A DNA stretch of 64,000 nt from Streptomyces chattanoogensis (GCF_001294335.1 NZ_LGKG01000207.1:248001-312000); one strand, 5' to 3'; counted from the first letter of the stretch, positions 50,091-59,007 are shown. Program-made: numbers and translations. The notes: generated by a model not told the origin, from the letters alone.

Positions 50091-51095
50091 TCAAGCGCCC
50101 GGCCGGCGGAGGAACTGCGCGGCGGCATCGCGGTCGTGGGCGGGAACCACGGTCACGCTGCCGGGGAGGGCGTGCAGACGGTGGAGGGTGGCGAAGGCGG
50201 CATCACGGTCGGCGTCGACGAGCCGGCCGGGGAGGGGGGCCTTCTCCCTCAGGTGGGTGATCTGGGCGGTGTGCCAGGCGGCGTCGCCGGCGAGCAGCAC
50301 CGAGCGGCCGCCGTCGAGGGCCAGGAGCACGCCGACGCTGCCGGGAGTGTGGCCGGGAAGCGCCACCAGGACGACGGAGCCGTCGCCGAAGAGGTCGTGG
50401 CTCCGGGCGAAGGTGAGTACCGGGCGGTCGTCGAGTTCCCGGAAGGCGAAGGGGCGGCCGCCGAGGGGGCCGGTGACCACGCCGAGCGGAGTGACGTCCG
50501 CGAGGGCGAAGTCCCGTTCGGCCCGGCTGGTGGTGACGGGGAGGGAGGAGGGGAGGTCGAGCAGCCCCGAGACATGGTCCCAATGGAGGTGGGTGGGCAG
50601 CACCATGTCGATATCGGCCGGTGTCAGACCCACGGCTTCCAGCGCGTCGGGCATACCGGAGACCGGCCGGTCGGGGGTGACCAGCAGGCGCAGTGCGGTG
50701 GGCATGTCCCGCAGTACGCGGTCGTGGACGTTCGCGCACATCGCCGGGTCGACCAGGATCCTGGCCCGGGGGTGCTCCACGAGAAAGGTCGTCATGCCGA
50801 GATCGACCGTGACGGGCCGCCACACTCCTTCGGCCACCACGGCGCGTGGCGCCCGCTGGGTGCCCTGGATCAGGGCCGTGAGTCCGACCGTCCGGCTCGC
50901 CCGCGGCGCCCCCGCATCGACCAGCCGCGACAGCAGCCGGCGGTCCGGCCGCCGGGGCCTCAGCAGCCGCCCCGGCGTGGCCGCCAGCGCCCGGCAGCAC
51001 GCGCCCGCAGCGGCCAGCTCTCCGATGTGCCGGGCACCGACCGGTTCCGAATCCGCGGCGTTCCCGCCCTCTGAGCTCCTGCCCTCACAGTGCAT
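50091..51095 (-). CDS. Metallo-beta-lactamase-fold hydrolase
   Basis: 334 residues. The zinc motif THLHWDH is at about 168-174, with further ligands in GHTPGS and GDAAW. The first 75 residues are Arg-rich and Ala-rich and not part of the fold. The closest general family is quorum-quenching lactonase-like and related hydrolases. It follows an isolated region with no partner, so its substrate is unknown. GGAAAGG precedes the ATG at 51095. Confidence 0.82.
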   Translation of the reverse strand: MHCEGRSSEGGNAADSEPVGARHIGELAAAGACCRALAATPGRLLRPRRPDRRLLSRLVDAGAPRASRTVGLTALIQGTQRAPRAVVAEGVWRPVTVDLGMTTFLVEHPRARILVDPAMCANVHDRVLRDMPTALRLLVTPDRPVSGMPDALEAVGLTPADIDMVLPTHLHWDHVSGLLDLPSSLPVTTSRAERDFALADVTPLGVVTGPLGGRPFAFRELDDRPVLTFARSHDLFGDGSVVLVALPGHTPGSVGVLLALDGGRSVLLAGDAAWHTAQITHLREKAPLPGRLVDADRDAAFATLHRLHALPGSVTVVPAHDRDAAAQFLRRPGA

Positions 51096-51350
51096 CTGCC
51101 CGGCCTTTCCTTGCCCCTGGCGTCCCCTGACGTTCCGTCACCTACCGGCGTTTCGCCATATGGAATCACCTTCTCATGATGCGGGCCGGGGAACGGCGCG
51201 GGGAGGTCGCGCCCGGACCGGCCCGGCGCCCCGGCCGCCCGCCCGTGCCTCCCCGCGCTGGCGCGCCCCCTGCCGGAAGTCGTGGTGCCATGGAGGGAAA
51301 GCCCGGCGAGGAGACCCGGCAAGGAGGCTCTGACGAGGGGGTTCGTCATC

Positions 51351-52112
51351 ATGAGCGGCGCGCCGTCCCCGGCCGCGTGCCTGCGTTCGCTGCGGGCCGT
51401 GGTCTTCGACACCGACGGGGTGATCACCGACTCCGCCCGGGAGCACGCGGCGGCCTGGAAGGGCGCCTTCGACGCCGCTCTGGCGGCCGTCGGCGGTCAG
51501 CGGCCGTTCGACCCGCAGGCGGAGTACCTCCGGTACGTCGACGGACGCTCCCGGCAGGACGGGGCGGCCGCGTTCCTCGCCTCCCGGGGTGTGCGGCTGC
51601 CGCTCGGGGAGCCGGACGACGCACCGGGTACGGGCACCGTTCGGGCGGTCGCGGCCCGCAAGGACGAGCTGTTCACGGCCGGTCTGCGCCGGGGCGGGGT
51701 GACCGCCTGGCCGGGCACGGTGCGGCTGCTGGAAGTGCTGCGGCGCGAGCGGGTGCCGTGTGCCGCCGTATCCGCCTCCCGGCATGCCACCGAGCTCCTC
51801 TCGGCGACGGGGGTGTGCGCGCTCCTCGAGACCGTGGTGGACGGTAACGAGGCGCATCGGCTGGGGCTTCCGGGCAAGCCGGATCCCGCGCTCTTCCTGG
51901 AGGCGGCCCGGCGGCTGGGGGTGCCGGCCGGGGACAGCGCCGTGGTGGAGGACGCGCTGGCCGGCGTCGAGGCCGGACGGCGGGGCGGGTTCGCACTGGT
52001 GGTGGGTGTGGACCGCACGAACAGCCCGGCTCGCGCGGCCGAGATGCGCCGCAGCGGCGCGGATCTGGTCGTCGCCGACCCGGGCGAACTGCTGACCTGC
52101 GGGGAGGGCTGA
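51351..52112 (+). CDS. HAD phosphatase / beta-phosphoglucomutase family protein
   Basis: 253 residues. Motif I is VVFDTDGVITDS (nucleophile Asp in FDTD), motif II AVSAS, motif III Lys in GKPDPALFLEAA and motif IV VVEDALAGVEAG. Beta-phosphoglucomutase turns beta-glucose 1-phosphate into glucose 6-phosphate. This fits the GH65 phosphorylase that follows, with stop and start overlapping by one base. ATG at 51351 has GAGGGGG at nine bases. Confidence 0.85.
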   Translation: MSGAPSPAACLRSLRAVVFDTDGVITDSAREHAAAWKGAFDAALAAVGGQRPFDPQAEYLRYVDGRSRQDGAAAFLASRGVRLPLGEPDDAPGTGTVRAVAARKDELFTAGLRRGGVTAWPGTVRLLEVLRRERVPCAAVSASRHATELLSATGVCALLETVVDGNEAHRLGLPGKPDPALFLEAARRLGVPAGDSAVVEDALAGVEAGRRGGFALVVGVDRTNSPARAAEMRRSGADLVVADPGELLTCGEG

Positions 52113-54541
52113 TGGACTCGGGCTGGACCTGGTCGTACGAGGGCTACGACCCGAAGACGGAGCGGCTGCGGGAGACGCTGTGCACGCTCGGCAACGGGTA
52201 CTTCGCCACGCGGGGCGCCGCGACCGAGACGCTCACCGGCCCGTCGCACTACCCGGGCACCTACGCGGCGGGCTGCTACAACCGGCTGACCTCCACCGTG
52301 GCGGGCCGGCAGGTCGAGAACGAGGACATGGTCAATCTGCCGAACTGGCTGCCGCTGCGCTACCGCATGCGTCCCTCGGGCGCGCCTCCGGGTCCGTGGC
52401 TGTCCCCGGACCACGAACAGCTCGCGGAGTACCGGCAGACGCTGGATCTGCGGCACGGCACGCTGACGCGCTGGTCGACGTACGAGGACGGGGACGGGCG
52501 CCGGCTGAAGGTGAAGCAGACCCGGTTCGTCCATATGGAAGATCCTCATCTGGCCGCGCTGCGCACGCTGTTCACCGCCGACGGATGGGCCGGTGAGGTC
52601 GAGGTGTCGACGGGGATCGACGGCGATGTCCACAACCACGGGGTGGCGCGATACCGGGCGCTGGCCAGCCGGCACCTCGGCGACTGGGAATGCGGGCGCG
52701 AGGGCGGCGACACGGTGTGGCTGAGCTGCCGCACCCTCGACTCGGACGTCCGGATCGCGCTGGCCGCCCGGGTCCAGGTGGGCTCGGGGCGCGGCGTGCC
52801 CCCTCGTACGACGGCGCACACGGCGCACGCGATCGGCCAGCGGCTGCGGCTGCCCGTCCTGGGGACCGGGGGAACCGCCGTCGTCGACAAGACGGTCACC
52901 TTGTACACCTCACGCGACCCGGCGATCGGCAGTCCGCTGGAGGCGGCCGTGGACGGCGCGCTCGCGGCCCCGGAGTTCCCCCGGCTGCTGGCCACGCACC
53001 GCGCCGCCTGGGAGCACCTGTGGCAGCGGGCGGATCTGGAGGTGCCCGGGGAGGCGGGCGGCATCCTGCGGCTGCATCTCTTCCATGTGCTGCAGACGCT
53101 CTCGCCGCACACCGCCGAGCTGGACGTGGGCGTACCGGCGCGCGGGCTGCACGGCGAGGCGTACCGCGGACATGTCTTCTGGGACGAGCTGTTCGTGCTG
53201 CCGTTCCTGAATCTGCACCTCCCGGAGGTCTCCCGGGCGCTGCTCGACTACCGGCACCGGCGGCTGCCCGCGGCCTGCCGGGCGGCGCGCGAGGCGGGCC
53301 GGACGGGGGCGATGTACCCGTGGCAGAGCGGCAGCGACGGCCGCGAGGAGACGCAGCAGATGCATCTCAACCCGCGTTCGGGGCGCTGGCTGCCGGACCA
53401 TTCGCATCTGCAGCACCATGTCGGCTCGGCGGTCGCGTACAACATCTGGCAGTACTGCCAGGCCAGCGGCGACACGGAATTCCTCTACGGCCACGGCGCG
53501 GAGATGCTGCTGCAGATCGCCCGGTTCTGGGCGGACTGTGCGGCCTGGGACCCGGCCATCGGCCGGTATCGCATCCGTGGGGTCGTCGGGCCGGACGAGT
53601 ACCACGACGGCTATCCGGACGCGGCGGAACCGGGGCTGGACGACAACGCGTACACCAACGTCACCGCCGCCTGGGTGCTGATGCGGGCACTCGACCTCGG
53701 CCGGACGCTGCCCGAGGCGTGCCGCCGGGAGCTGTGCGAGCGCAAGCACCTGGGCGAGGAGGACCTGGCGCGCTGGGAGGACATCGCGCACCGGCTGTAC
53801 GTGCCGTACGACAGGGGCGTCATCAGCCAGTTCGCGGGCTACCAGGAGCTGCGGGAACTCGACTGGGCGGGGTATCGCGGACGGTACGGCGACATCCGGC
53901 GGCTGGACCGGATCCTGGAGGCGGAGGGCGACACCGTCAACCGCTACCAGGCCTCCAAACAGGCCGATGTGCTGATGCTCGGCTATCTCTTCTCGCCGGG
54001 CGAACTCACCAAGGTCTTCCGGCAGCTGGGCTATGCGCTCGACGACGACATCTGGCGCCACACCGTCGAGTACTACCTGTGCCGTACGAGCCACGGCTCG
54101 ACGCTGAGCGCCCTGGTGCACGCCTGGGTGCTGTCTCGGGTACGGCACAACGCCGCCTGGTCGTACTGCGAGGAGGCGCTGACCGGCGATGTGGCGGACC
54201 TCCAGGGCGGCACCACCACGGAGGGCATCCACCTGGGCGCGATGGCGGGCACCCTCGATCTCGTCCAGCGCGGTATGACGGGCCTGGAGACCCGCGACGG
54301 TGCGCTGTGGCTGGCACCGGCGCCGCTCCCGCAGCTCTCGAAGTTCGCGGTACGGATCCGCTACCGGCGGCACTGGGACATCGGCCTGCAGCTGCGGGCG
54401 GAGCGCGTACGGGTAGCCGTCCCGGACGGCGGCAACGGGCCGGTCCATGTGCGGCTCGGCGGGCGGCTGTTCACGGTCGCGCCCGGTACGACCCGGTGGC
54501 TCGACCTCCCGACGTGCGTCGCCGGATACCCGACCCAATGA
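52112..54541 (+). CDS. Glycoside hydrolase family 65 disaccharide phosphorylase (trehalose/maltose/kojibiose type)
   Basis: 809 residues. GH65 domains in order: N-terminal beta-sandwich (SYEGYDPKTERLRETLCTLG), an (alpha/alpha)6 barrel with acid residue Glu at about 496 in GVVGPDEYHDG, and the phosphate region HGSTLSALVHA near 665. It would split an alpha-glucosidic disaccharide with phosphate to give beta-glucose 1-phosphate. That is the substrate of the upstream mutase, with which it shares an operon. The specific disaccharide cannot be told from these motifs. Confidence 0.87.
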   Translation: MDSGWTWSYEGYDPKTERLRETLCTLGNGYFATRGAATETLTGPSHYPGTYAAGCYNRLTSTVAGRQVENEDMVNLPNWLPLRYRMRPSGAPPGPWLSPDHEQLAEYRQTLDLRHGTLTRWSTYEDGDGRRLKVKQTRFVHMEDPHLAALRTLFTADGWAGEVEVSTGIDGDVHNHGVARYRALASRHLGDWECGREGGDTVWLSCRTLDSDVRIALAARVQVGSGRGVPPRTTAHTAHAIGQRLRLPVLGTGGTAVVDKTVTLYTSRDPAIGSPLEAAVDGALAAPEFPRLLATHRAAWEHLWQRADLEVPGEAGGILRLHLFHVLQTLSPHTAELDVGVPARGLHGEAYRGHVFWDELFVLPFLNLHLPEVSRALLDYRHRRLPAACRAAREAGRTGAMYPWQSGSDGREETQQMHLNPRSGRWLPDHSHLQHHVGSAVAYNIWQYCQASGDTEFLYGHGAEMLLQIARFWADCAAWDPAIGRYRIRGVVGPDEYHDGYPDAAEPGLDDNAYTNVTAAWVLMRALDLGRTLPEACRRELCERKHLGEEDLARWEDIAHRLYVPYDRGVISQFAGYQELRELDWAGYRGRYGDIRRLDRILEAEGDTVNRYQASKQADVLMLGYLFSPGELTKVFRQLGYALDDDIWRHTVEYYLCRTSHGSTLSALVHAWVLSRVRHNAAWSYCEEALTGDVADLQGGTTTEGIHLGAMAGTLDLVQRGMTGLETRDGALWLAPAPLPQLSKFAVRIRYRRHWDIGLQLRAERVRVAVPDGGNGPVHVRLGGRLFTVAPGTTRWLDLPTCVAGYPTQ

Positions 54542-54595
54542 GGTCGCCCGATGATCCGGACCCGATGAGCCCGGCCCAGGAGAAAGGAACCTGTC

Positions 54596-55108
54596 ATGAC
54601 CGCCAGCACGGACCTCCTCGTCGATGCCTTCGGGCGTATCCGGGAGACCGTCGACGATGTGCTCTCCGGACTCGGCACCGACGAACTCGCCGCCCGTCTC
54701 GACGACGACGCCAATTCGATCGGCTGGCTCGTCTGGCATCTCACCCGCATCCAGGACGACCACATCGCCGACGCGGCCGGCGCCGAGCAGATATGGACCT
54801 CACAGGGCTGGTACGAACGGTTCGGCCTGCCCTTCGCGGACTTCGACACCGGTTTCGGCCACTCCTCCGATGACGTGGCGGCCGTCCAGGGCATCACCCG
54901 GCAGCTGCTGAACGGCTACCACGAGGCGGTGCACGACAACACGGTCCACTACCTGAAGGGGCTGCACGTCAAGGACCTGGAAGAGATCGTCGACCAGGGC
55001 TGGGCGCCGCCGGTCACCCTGGGGGTGCGGCTGATCAGCGTGATCTCGGACGATCTGCAGCATGCGGGGCAGGCCGCGTTCATCCGGGGGGTGCTGCGGC
55101 GCGGCTAG
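54596..55108 (+). CDS. DinB/DUF664 family protein
   Basis: 170 residues. The four-helix bundle of the DinB/YfiT superfamily has metal-binding His in GWLVWHLTRIQDDHI and in DDLQHAGQAAFIRG. Family members include mycothiol-dependent enzymes such as maleylpyruvate isomerase-like proteins, so thiol transfer is a reasonable guess. ATG at 54596 has AGAAAGGA upstream. Its stop codon TAG touches the left inverted repeat of the pyrF cassette. Confidence 0.8.
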   Translation: MTASTDLLVDAFGRIRETVDDVLSGLGTDELAARLDDDANSIGWLVWHLTRIQDDHIADAAGAEQIWTSQGWYERFGLPFADFDTGFGHSSDDVAAVQGITRQLLNGYHEAVHDNTVHYLKGLHVKDLEEIVDQGWAPPVTLGVRLISVISDDLQHAGQAAFIRGVLRRG

Positions 55109-55129
55109 TGCTGTGACCGGAAACGATCA
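55108..55129. repeat. Left terminal inverted repeat
   Basis: 22 bases matching the reverse complement of 56171-56192 exactly. It starts inside the stop codon of the DinB-family gene. Confidence 0.85.
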
Positions 55130-55199
55130 GCGGGCGGGTTCTGGTCGGCCCTGTGCCGGTTGGATGTGACGACACGTCCGATCGGTGCGGGGAGGCGGG

Positions 55200-55277
55200 A
55201 TGGCGCAACCGGTCAGGGCCCGGAGGCTGTCAGAGCAGGAGGGGCAGAAGCTGCAGCGGATCGTGCGCCGGGGCAGC
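55200..55277 (+). pseudogene. IS630 family transposase, N-terminal fragment
   Basis: 26 codons from ATG 55200 (GGGGAGGCGGG upstream) read MAQPVRARRLSEQEGQKLQR then IVRRGS, the opening of IS630-type transposases just before their helix-turn-helix. After that the match is lost. A short WGGRPLAIPA stretch in another frame near 55325-55356 may be a second remnant (family proteins have a G-GRP motif there). The catalytic DDE part is absent. Confidence 0.65.
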
Positions 55278-55384
55278 TGCCCAGCGGCGCGAACGCGCCC
55301 GCGCCCGCAGCGAGAAAGGCGTCCGATGGGGCGGCCGACCACTGGCCATCCCGGCCTGACCCCGCACATTGCGGCTTGTGCCCG

Positions 55385-56080
55385 TTACCGACCGAGGTCG
55401 GCGCGGACGAGACGGAATGCGGCGGCCGGGTCCGTGGCGCGCGTGACCGTTCGGCCCACGACGACATGGGAGGCCCCGGCAGCGATGGCAGCACGCGGCG
55501 TCCCGGAGCGGGCATGCTCGCCCGATGATTCACCGGGCAGTGCGACTCCCGGCGTGACGATCAGGCCATCGGCACCCAGCACGCTCCGCAAGGCCGCCAC
55601 GTCCTGCGGTGAGGCGATCAGACCGTGGCAGCCGACCCTGGCCGCCAACTGAGCCAACCGGAGCACCTGCTCCTGCGCCGAATCACCGACGCCGATGTCG
55701 GCAAGATCCCCGTCGGTCATGCTGGTGACCACGGTCAAGGCAAGCACGCGCAGGTCAGGGAAGTCGCGGGCGGCATTGACGGCGGCAGTCATGATGCCCA
55801 CACCGCCCATGCTGTGCACGGTCACCATGGAGACACCGAGAGCTCCTGCGGCTCGGACCGCACCAGCAACCGAGTGGGGGATCTCGAAGAGCTTGAGGTC
55901 CAGGAAGACCTCCTTGCCCTGCGCAACGAGATGCTTGATGAAGTCGGGGCCAACCGCGGTGAGCAGTTCCAGGCCGACCTTGTAGAAACGGCACTCGTCG
56001 CCCAGCCCCTCGACGATGTCGTCAGCGGTTGCCCGGTTGTCACAGTCCAAGGCGACGATGATCTGGCCGGTCGGCTCCAC
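55385..56080 (-). CDS. pyrF: Type I orotidine 5'-phosphate decarboxylase with altered catalytic motif
   Basis: 231 residues, of E. coli-like (type I) length and pattern: IIVALDCDN start, Lys34 in FYKVGLEL, then DLKLFEIP with Asp61, Lys63 and Glu66, and the phosphate loop VVVGRTVT near 213-220. The normal motif is DxKxxD; here the last Asp is Glu66. The housekeeping Streptomyces enzyme is, to my knowledge, the longer type II, so this looks like an extra copy. Base composition is visibly lower in GC than neighbours. It lies inside the TIR cassette. GTG at 56080 is the likely start, with a weak ribosome site. Confidence 0.78.
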   Translation of the reverse strand: MEPTGQIIVALDCDNRATADDIVEGLGDECRFYKVGLELLTAVGPDFIKHLVAQGKEVFLDLKLFEIPHSVAGAVRAAGALGVSMVTVHSMGGVGIMTAAVNAARDFPDLRVLALTVVTSMTDGDLADIGVGDSAQEQVLRLAQLAARVGCHGLIASPQDVAALRSVLGADGLIVTPGVALPGESSGEHARSGTPRAAIAAGASHVVVGRTVTRATDPAAAFRLVRADLGR

Positions 56081-56170
56081 GACGTCATTGTGCCGCCACC
56101 TCAACCGCTGCACATCACCAGGGCCCCCATCAGACCGGCCATCCACAGCCGGCACGCCTGCGCACCCCGG

Positions 56171-56192
56171 TGATCGTTTCCGGTCACAGCAC
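56171..56192. repeat. Right terminal inverted repeat
   Basis: 22 bases, exact inverse of 55108-55129, just upstream of the frameshifted membrane protein gene. Confidence 0.85.
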
Positions 56193-56246
56193 CAGGCGGT
56201 TTCGTTCGGACCACTGCTGAGCGAGGTTGTTGTTGATGATGCTCCT

Positions 56247-56848
56247 GTGGCTCATCGCATCAGCACCCTGATCTCGGCTTTCGGGCTCCTCGCCGGCCTG
56301 GGGCTTCTCATGTGTGCCGCCTGCGCACTCGTGCGAGAGCGGCACAAGGAACGGGACGGGACGCCGGACGACAAGCCCGACAGGTGGTACGTCTGGGGTG
56401 AAGGGACCGTATTCCGACGGCCTGCCGACAAGGGCATGCTGGTCAACGGCCTTGCCGGCCCGGCCATGAAGCGGTTGTTCGCGCGCATTGCCGCGTGGGA
56501 TCCCGACTGGGCACCACCGCCGCCCGCCGATCCCGGTGTCGAGATGTCGTGGGGGGGGACCCTGTGGTGGTGGACGGCCCATGGGTGATCTTCACCTTCG
56601 GCACCGAACGGGAGATCCGAGCCTTCGTGGACCGCTACGAGGACGTGCACGGAATGCTGCGTGCATCCCGCGTGCGCGGACCGCTCGGCGGTGATCCGAA
56701 TGAGACGGCCCAGGGCCGGTCCGGCGGATCAGGGCCTAGCGCGGCCGGGGAATCAGCGGCCCGCCGGGCGTGCTGGAGGCGCGTATCACCAGTTGCGGGG
56801 CGAGCCGTACGGCGCGGCGGGAGCCGGGGGCGCCGGGGCGGTGGGTGA
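56247..56848 (+). pseudogene. Small membrane protein gene split by a frameshift at a G8 tract
   Basis: Frame one starts near GTG 56247 with a transmembrane helix (LISAFGLLAGLGLLMCAACALV), continues WYVWGEGTVFRRPADKGMLV and DPDWAPPPPADPGVEMSWGG, then ends soon after a run of eight G at 56551-56558. The frame reached by adding one G reads DPVVVDGPWVIFTFGTERE and IRAFVDRYEDV in a natural continuation. The exact 3' end is uncertain and may overlap the LacI gene end. Function unknown. Confidence 0.55.
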
Positions 56849-57755
56849 GCAACCGGGTGGCCTCGGCGGCCAGTTCGGCGACGGGCTGGCGGACGGTGGT
56901 CAGGGCCGGGTCGGCGAGGCCCGCCAGGGGGATGTCGTCGAAGCCGGTGACGGCGATCTCGCCGGGGACGTCCGCGCCCAGCTGGCGCAGCCGCTGGAGC
57001 GCGCCGACGGCGATGAGGTCGTTGGCACAGACGAGGGCGTCCGGCCGGGCGGGCCAGATGCGGTCGACGGCGGCGCGGCCCCACTCCACGGAGAAGTCGC
57101 CGAGCTCGATGCGGGCGGCCGCCTCCGGGCCGAAGGCGGCGGCCCCCGCTTCGTACGCCGTCCGCCGCTCGACGGCCGCGGACGCGGTCCCGGCGGCGCC
57201 CACGAAGCAGGGGCGGCGGCGGCCCGTGGCGGCCAGATGCTCCAGTACGAGGGCCATTCCGGCGGCGTTGTCGACGGCGACCGAGTCGGCGACGCCGGGG
57301 CCGCAGCCGCGGTCGAGCAGCACCAGCGGCACCCGGGCGGCCGCGTCCGCCACCGCGTCCCGGCTGCGGTGCTCGTCGACGGGTATGAGGAACAGCGCAT
57401 CGACCTGGCGGTCCAGGAGGGCGCCGATCCGGGCGGCCTCGGTCAGCGGGTCGTCGTCGCAGTCGGCGAGCAGTACGGCGCGGCCCCCGGCGTGCAGGGC
57501 GTGCTCCAACTCCCGTACGAGGGAAGGGAAGAAGGGGTTGGTGATCTGCGGCAGGACGAGGCCGACGGTGCCGGTGGAGCGGCTGCGCAGGGCGCGGGCG
57601 ACCTGGTTGGGGCGGTAGCCGAGGCGTTCGGCGGCCTCCCGCACCGTACGGGCGGTCTCGGCGCCGACCGGGCGGGTGCCGGCCAGGACCCGGGAGACGG
57701 TGGCGATGGAGCAGCCGGACGCCCGGGCGACGTCCTTCAAGGTCACTTCGGCCAC
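56736..57755 (-). CDS. LacI family transcriptional regulator
   Basis: 339 residues. The HTH and hinge read VTLKDVARASGCSIATVSRVLAG then LGYRPNQVARALRSRSTGTVGLVLP. The periplasmic-binding-like effector domain follows, with AVTGFDDIPLAGLADPALTTVRQP near the end. It is divergent from a nucleoside hydrolase and MFS pair, and AACGTT-centred dyads between them look like its operators. A ribonucleoside or ribose-type inducer is the natural guess. GTG at 57755 has AAAGGGG upstream. Confidence 0.88.
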   Translation of the reverse strand: MAEVTLKDVARASGCSIATVSRVLAGTRPVGAETARTVREAAERLGYRPNQVARALRSRSTGTVGLVLPQITNPFFPSLVRELEHALHAGGRAVLLADCDDDPLTEAARIGALLDRQVDALFLIPVDEHRSRDAVADAAARVPLVLLDRGCGPGVADSVAVDNAAGMALVLEHLAATGRRRPCFVGAAGTASAAVERRTAYEAGAAAFGPEAAARIELGDFSVEWGRAAVDRIWPARPDALVCANDLIAVGALQRLRQLGADVPGEIAVTGFDDIPLAGLADPALTTVRQPVAELAAEATRLLTHRPGAPGSRRAVRLAPQLVIRASSTPGGPLIPRPR

Positions 57756-57805
57756 GCTCGGCGCCCCTTTTGCACTCGGGCGCGAGGGCGCTCGGTCACG
57801 GTGGC

Positions 57806-57819
57806 GGCAAACGTTATCA
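57806..57819. promoter_or_regulatory. LacI-type operator near the lacI start
   Basis: GGCAAACGTTATCA has the AACGTT centre typical of actinobacterial LacI operators, with partly symmetric flanks. It lies about 50 bases upstream of lacI on its own side. Confidence 0.5.
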
Positions 57820-57868
57820 CCGCCCACGCACCGTGTCGTTACCGACGAGTATGGAGCATGCAATCGGT

Positions 57869-57910
57869 ACGTATGCGGCACATGTGCGGCACGTATGCGG
57901 TCGTATGGCT
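57869..57910. repeat. 11-bp tandem repeats in a promoter region
   Basis: Units ACGTATGCGGC (57869), ACATGTGCGGC (57880), ACGTATGCGGT (57891) and a partial CGTATGG (57902) follow each other. The period is about one helical turn, so they all face the same side of the DNA. Confidence 0.75.
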
Positions 57911-57919
57911 CACACTCCG

Positions 57920-57966
57920 TTGACATCGGGCAGACCGATGAGCGACATTCCCGGAGAACGTTTTCC
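57920..57966 (+). promoter_or_regulatory. Promoter and operator for the nucleoside hydrolase operon
   Basis: TTGACA at 57920-57925 could be a -35 box; a -10 in the region CGACAT at about 57943 is weak. Directly downstream, GGAGAACGTTTTCC (57953-57966) is a near-perfect dyad with the AACGTT centre and would lie over the transcription start. LacI bound there would block initiation. Confidence 0.5.
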
Positions 57967-58059
57967 CGAGGTACCCGAGGTAGCAGCCTCCTGAGGCGCC
58001 CGGAAGAGACTTCACCCGCACCACCCTTCCGAGAGCAGCAGAGCAAAGGGGCTCGTCCG

Positions 58060-59007
58060 TTGGCCAGAAAGATCATCCTCGACTGCGACCCGGGCCATGA
58101 CGACGCGGTCGCCATGCTCCTGGCGCATGGCAACCCCGAAGTCGAGCTGGTCGCGGTGACGACCGTGGTCGGGAACGCGACGGTCGAGAAGGTGACCCGC
58201 AACGCCCTGTCCGTGGCCCGCATCGCCGGGATCACCGGCGTCCCGTTCGCGGCCGGCTGCGCGCGTCCGCTGGTACGGGACATCGAGACCGCGCCGGAGG
58301 TCCACGGCGACTCCGGTCTGGACGGCCCCGAGCTGCCCGATCCCGCCATCGAGCTGGACCGCCGGCACGCCGTCGACCTGATCATCGACACCGTGATGGC
58401 GCACGAGCCCGGCGAGATCACCATCGTGCCGACCGCGGGCCTGACCAACATCGCGATGGCCGTGCGCAAGGAGCCGCGGATCGCGGAGCGGGTGCGCGAG
58501 GTCGTCCTGATGGGCGGCGGCTACCACGAGGGCAACTGGAGCGCGGTCGCCGAGTTCAACATCAAGATCGACCCCGAGGCCGCGCACATCGTCTTCAACG
58601 AGAAGTGGCCGGTCACCATGGTCGGCCTGGACCTCACCCACCAGGCGCTGGCCACTCCCGAGGTCGAGGCGAAGATCGCCGCCGTCGGCACCAAGCCCGC
58701 CCGGTTCGTCCTGGAGCTGCTGGACTTCTTCCGCGAGGCCTACCGCGAGAACCAGGGCTTCGAGCACCCGCCGGTGCACGACCCGTGCGCGGTGGCGTAT
58801 GTCATCGACCCGCAGGTGATGACCGTCCGCAGGGCCCCGGTGAACATCGAGCTGCGCGGTGAGCTGACGCTCGGCATGACCGTGGCGGACTTCCGCGCGC
58901 CGGCCCCCGCCGACTGCACCACGCAGGTCGCGGTCAAGCTCGACCACGAGCGGTTCTGGAACCTCGTGGTGGACGCCCTCGAGCGGATCGGGGACGTGGC
59001 CGCATGA
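58060..59007 (+). CDS. Nucleoside hydrolase (inosine-uridine preferring type)
   Basis: 315 residues. The calcium-binding cluster DCDPGHDDA is at 8-16, and the His/Asp of GFEHPPVHDPCAVAY near 230 completes the site. It releases the base from ribonucleosides, giving ribose. TTG at 58060 is supported by AAGGGG eight bases upstream and by family length. It is controlled by the divergent LacI and coupled to an MFS transporter whose ATG overlaps the stop. Confidence 0.9.
   Translation: MARKIILDCDPGHDDAVAMLLAHGNPEVELVAVTTVVGNATVEKVTRNALSVARIAGITGVPFAAGCARPLVRDIETAPEVHGDSGLDGPELPDPAIELDRRHAVDLIIDTVMAHEPGEITIVPTAGLTNIAMAVRKEPRIAERVREVVLMGGGYHEGNWSAVAEFNIKIDPEAAHIVFNEKWPVTMVGLDLTHQALATPEVEAKIAAVGTKPARFVLELLDFFREAYRENQGFEHPPVHDPCAVAYVIDPQVMTVRRAPVNIELRGELTLGMTVADFRAPAPADCTTQVAVKLDHERFWNLVVDALERIGDVAA

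Larger units (their letters stand above)
55108..56192. mobile_element. TIR-bounded cassette with IS630 remnant and pyrF
   Basis: Two perfect 22-bp inverted repeats, 55108-55129 and 56171-56192 (outermost bases GTGCTGTGACCGG), bound 1085 bases. Just inside the left end lies the start of an IS630-like transposase, and inside the right end lies the start of pyrF. A TA dinucleotide, the usual IS630 target, abuts the left repeat, but the right flank reads CA, so no clean target duplication is present. It is probably a non-autonomous or decayed IS630-type element that has gained pyrF as passenger. Confidence 0.7.
57756..58059. other. 304-bp divergent regulatory region
   Basis: It lies between the leftward lacI gene and the rightward nucleoside hydrolase. 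It holds two AACGTT dyads, four 11-bp direct repeats, and a -35-like TTGACA. No gene is supported. Confidence 0.6.

Noticed and set aside
55153..55359. A 68-codon ORF inside the cassette as a real gene
   Set aside because: It overlaps the transposase fragment in another frame and has no coherent domain.
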